Assembly: GCA_964445105.1 (NCBI GenBank)
Contig: CAYUJS010000050.1
Span: 1 to 14,703, forward strand
Source of the DNA: CAWBNS01 sp964445105
Lineage (GTDB): Bacteria > Chlamydiota > Chlamydiia > Chlamydiales > JAJFMA01
Direction of reading: 5' to 3'
DNA length: 14,703 nt
Shown here: positions 14,263 through 14,703 of the stretch, one piece after another
How positions within the stretch are numbered: position 1 is the first letter of the stretch
Layout: every line of letters starts with the position of its first letter
The notes under the pieces: generated by a model
Database searches by the model: none
What the model was told of the DNA's origin: nothing
The model's input: only the letters and a program-made list of their open reading frames with translations
Made by a program: the position numbers and the translations under genes

Positions 14263-14297
14263 AAAAAAAAGGCCCGCTGATTCGATAATCAGCGGGC
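14263..14297 (-). terminator. Intrinsic terminator of the rRNA operon (probably bidirectional)
   Basis: GCCCGCTGATT (14272-14282) and AATCAGCGGGC (14287-14297) form a perfect 11-bp stem with a 4-nt loop. On the minus strand it is followed by eight T (14270-14263), ten bases after the 5S end. A-runs on both sides (14263-14270 and 14298-14306) would also let it stop transcription coming from the left. Confidence 0.92.
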
Positions 14298-14306
14298 AAA
14301 AAAAAA

Positions 14307-14420
14307 CCTGGCAGCGACCTACTCTCCCACACTCTTGTGTGCAGTACCATCGGCGATCAAGGGCTTGACTTCTGAGTTCGGAATGGGTTCAGGTATTTCC
14401 CCTTCTCTATTGCCACCAGG
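14307..14420 (-). rRNA. rrf: 5S ribosomal RNA
   Basis: Minus-strand sequence begins CCTGGTGGCAATAGAG and ends GTAGGTCGCTGCCAGG, with the two termini complementary. It contains the conserved CCATTCCGAACTCAGAAG loop and GCCGATGGTACTGC. Length about 114 nt. Downstream of 23S and followed by a strong terminator. The spacer to 23S (14421-14544) shows no tRNA. Confidence 0.97.
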
Positions 14421-14544
14421 TAAAAACCTACAGAACAATGATTGCAATCAATAATCAAAAATGACGCTTGAGAACTATTCCTAACGCTACTCTTAGTAAC
14501 ATCACTTGGAATGTCTATAACCTTTCTTGAAAGAAAAAAAAGGT

Positions 14545-14703
14545 GGTCAAGCCAATCGACCTATTAGTATTGGTTAGCTCAACGCATTACTGCGCTTACA
14601 CACCCAACCTATCAACCCAGTCGTCTACTGGGGGTCTCATGGGATACCTTATCTTGAGGGAGGCTTGGCGTTTAGATGCTTTCAACGCTTATCCTTTCCG
14701 AAC
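14545..14703 (-). rRNA. rrl: 23S ribosomal RNA, 3' end (cut by window edge)
   Basis: The minus strand from the right edge reads GTTCGGAAAGGATAAGCG, then GCATCTAAACGCCAAGCC, and ends with ACTAATAGGTCGATTGGC TTGACC. These are the conserved last bases of bacterial 23S rRNA. The exact 3' end is approximate (14541-14547). The rest of the gene lies beyond the window. Confidence 0.95.

Noticed and set aside
14421..14544. tRNA gene in the 23S-5S spacer
   Set aside because: No cloverleaf, T-loop or CCA-like end could be found in either direction.

Overview
The window looks like a stretch of an environmental (amoeba-associated type) member of the Chlamydiae. The core is a minus-strand type III secretion (T3S) translocator operon in the order found in chlamydiae and, more loosely, in Yersinia. 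It reads: two unrecognised genes, an LcrH/SycD-type TPR chaperone, a CopB/SctE-like major translocator, a CopD/SctB-like minor translocator and a CesT-type class I chaperone. The 5S and 23S rRNA at the right edge are clearly bacterial. The genus cannot be fixed from this sequence alone.

Layout, left to right. At 1-217 (minus) is the N-terminus of an Rpn-type PD-(D/E)XK nuclease/transposase-like protein, with a good promoter. Positions 218-882 hold no intact gene. They contain a repeat end related to an element at 9.9 kb, a hairpin and a short decayed segment of a second copB-like sequence. At 883-2832 (plus) is a large Ser/Pro-rich, TPR-like candidate secreted effector, which converges with the T3S operon on the minus strand (2835-9772). 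A sigma70-like promoter overlapped by an 18-bp palindrome precedes that operon. From 9.9 to 10.4 kb lie a 126-bp MITE-like element and, abutting it, the C-terminal remnant of a group II intron reverse transcriptase/maturase. An AT-rich leader then precedes a 579-residue candidate effector (10733-12472) with a phosphoribosyltransferase-like PRPP-loop motif and a Ser-rich linker.

From 12249 to about 14040 is a tandem array. The C-terminal tail of the 579-residue protein plus a small unrecognised gene (146 aa) are repeated, giving tail - gene - tail - gene - decayed tail. The arrangement recalls toxin-tip/immunity cassettes of polymorphic toxins, but that is inference: the tail could equally be the last part of the phosphoribosyltransferase-like domain. 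A short relic of what may be a flavin-dependent oxidoreductase follows, and then the strong terminator, 5S and 3' end of 23S of an rRNA operon transcribed leftward.

How it fits together: the LcrH-like chaperone should hold CopB/CopD before secretion, and the CesT-like chaperone should serve a secreted effector. The flanking 649- and 579-residue proteins, with disordered Ser/Pro-rich N-termini, are plausible effector cargo. The rest is mobile-element and duplication debris typical of an accessory region beside a conserved secretion locus.
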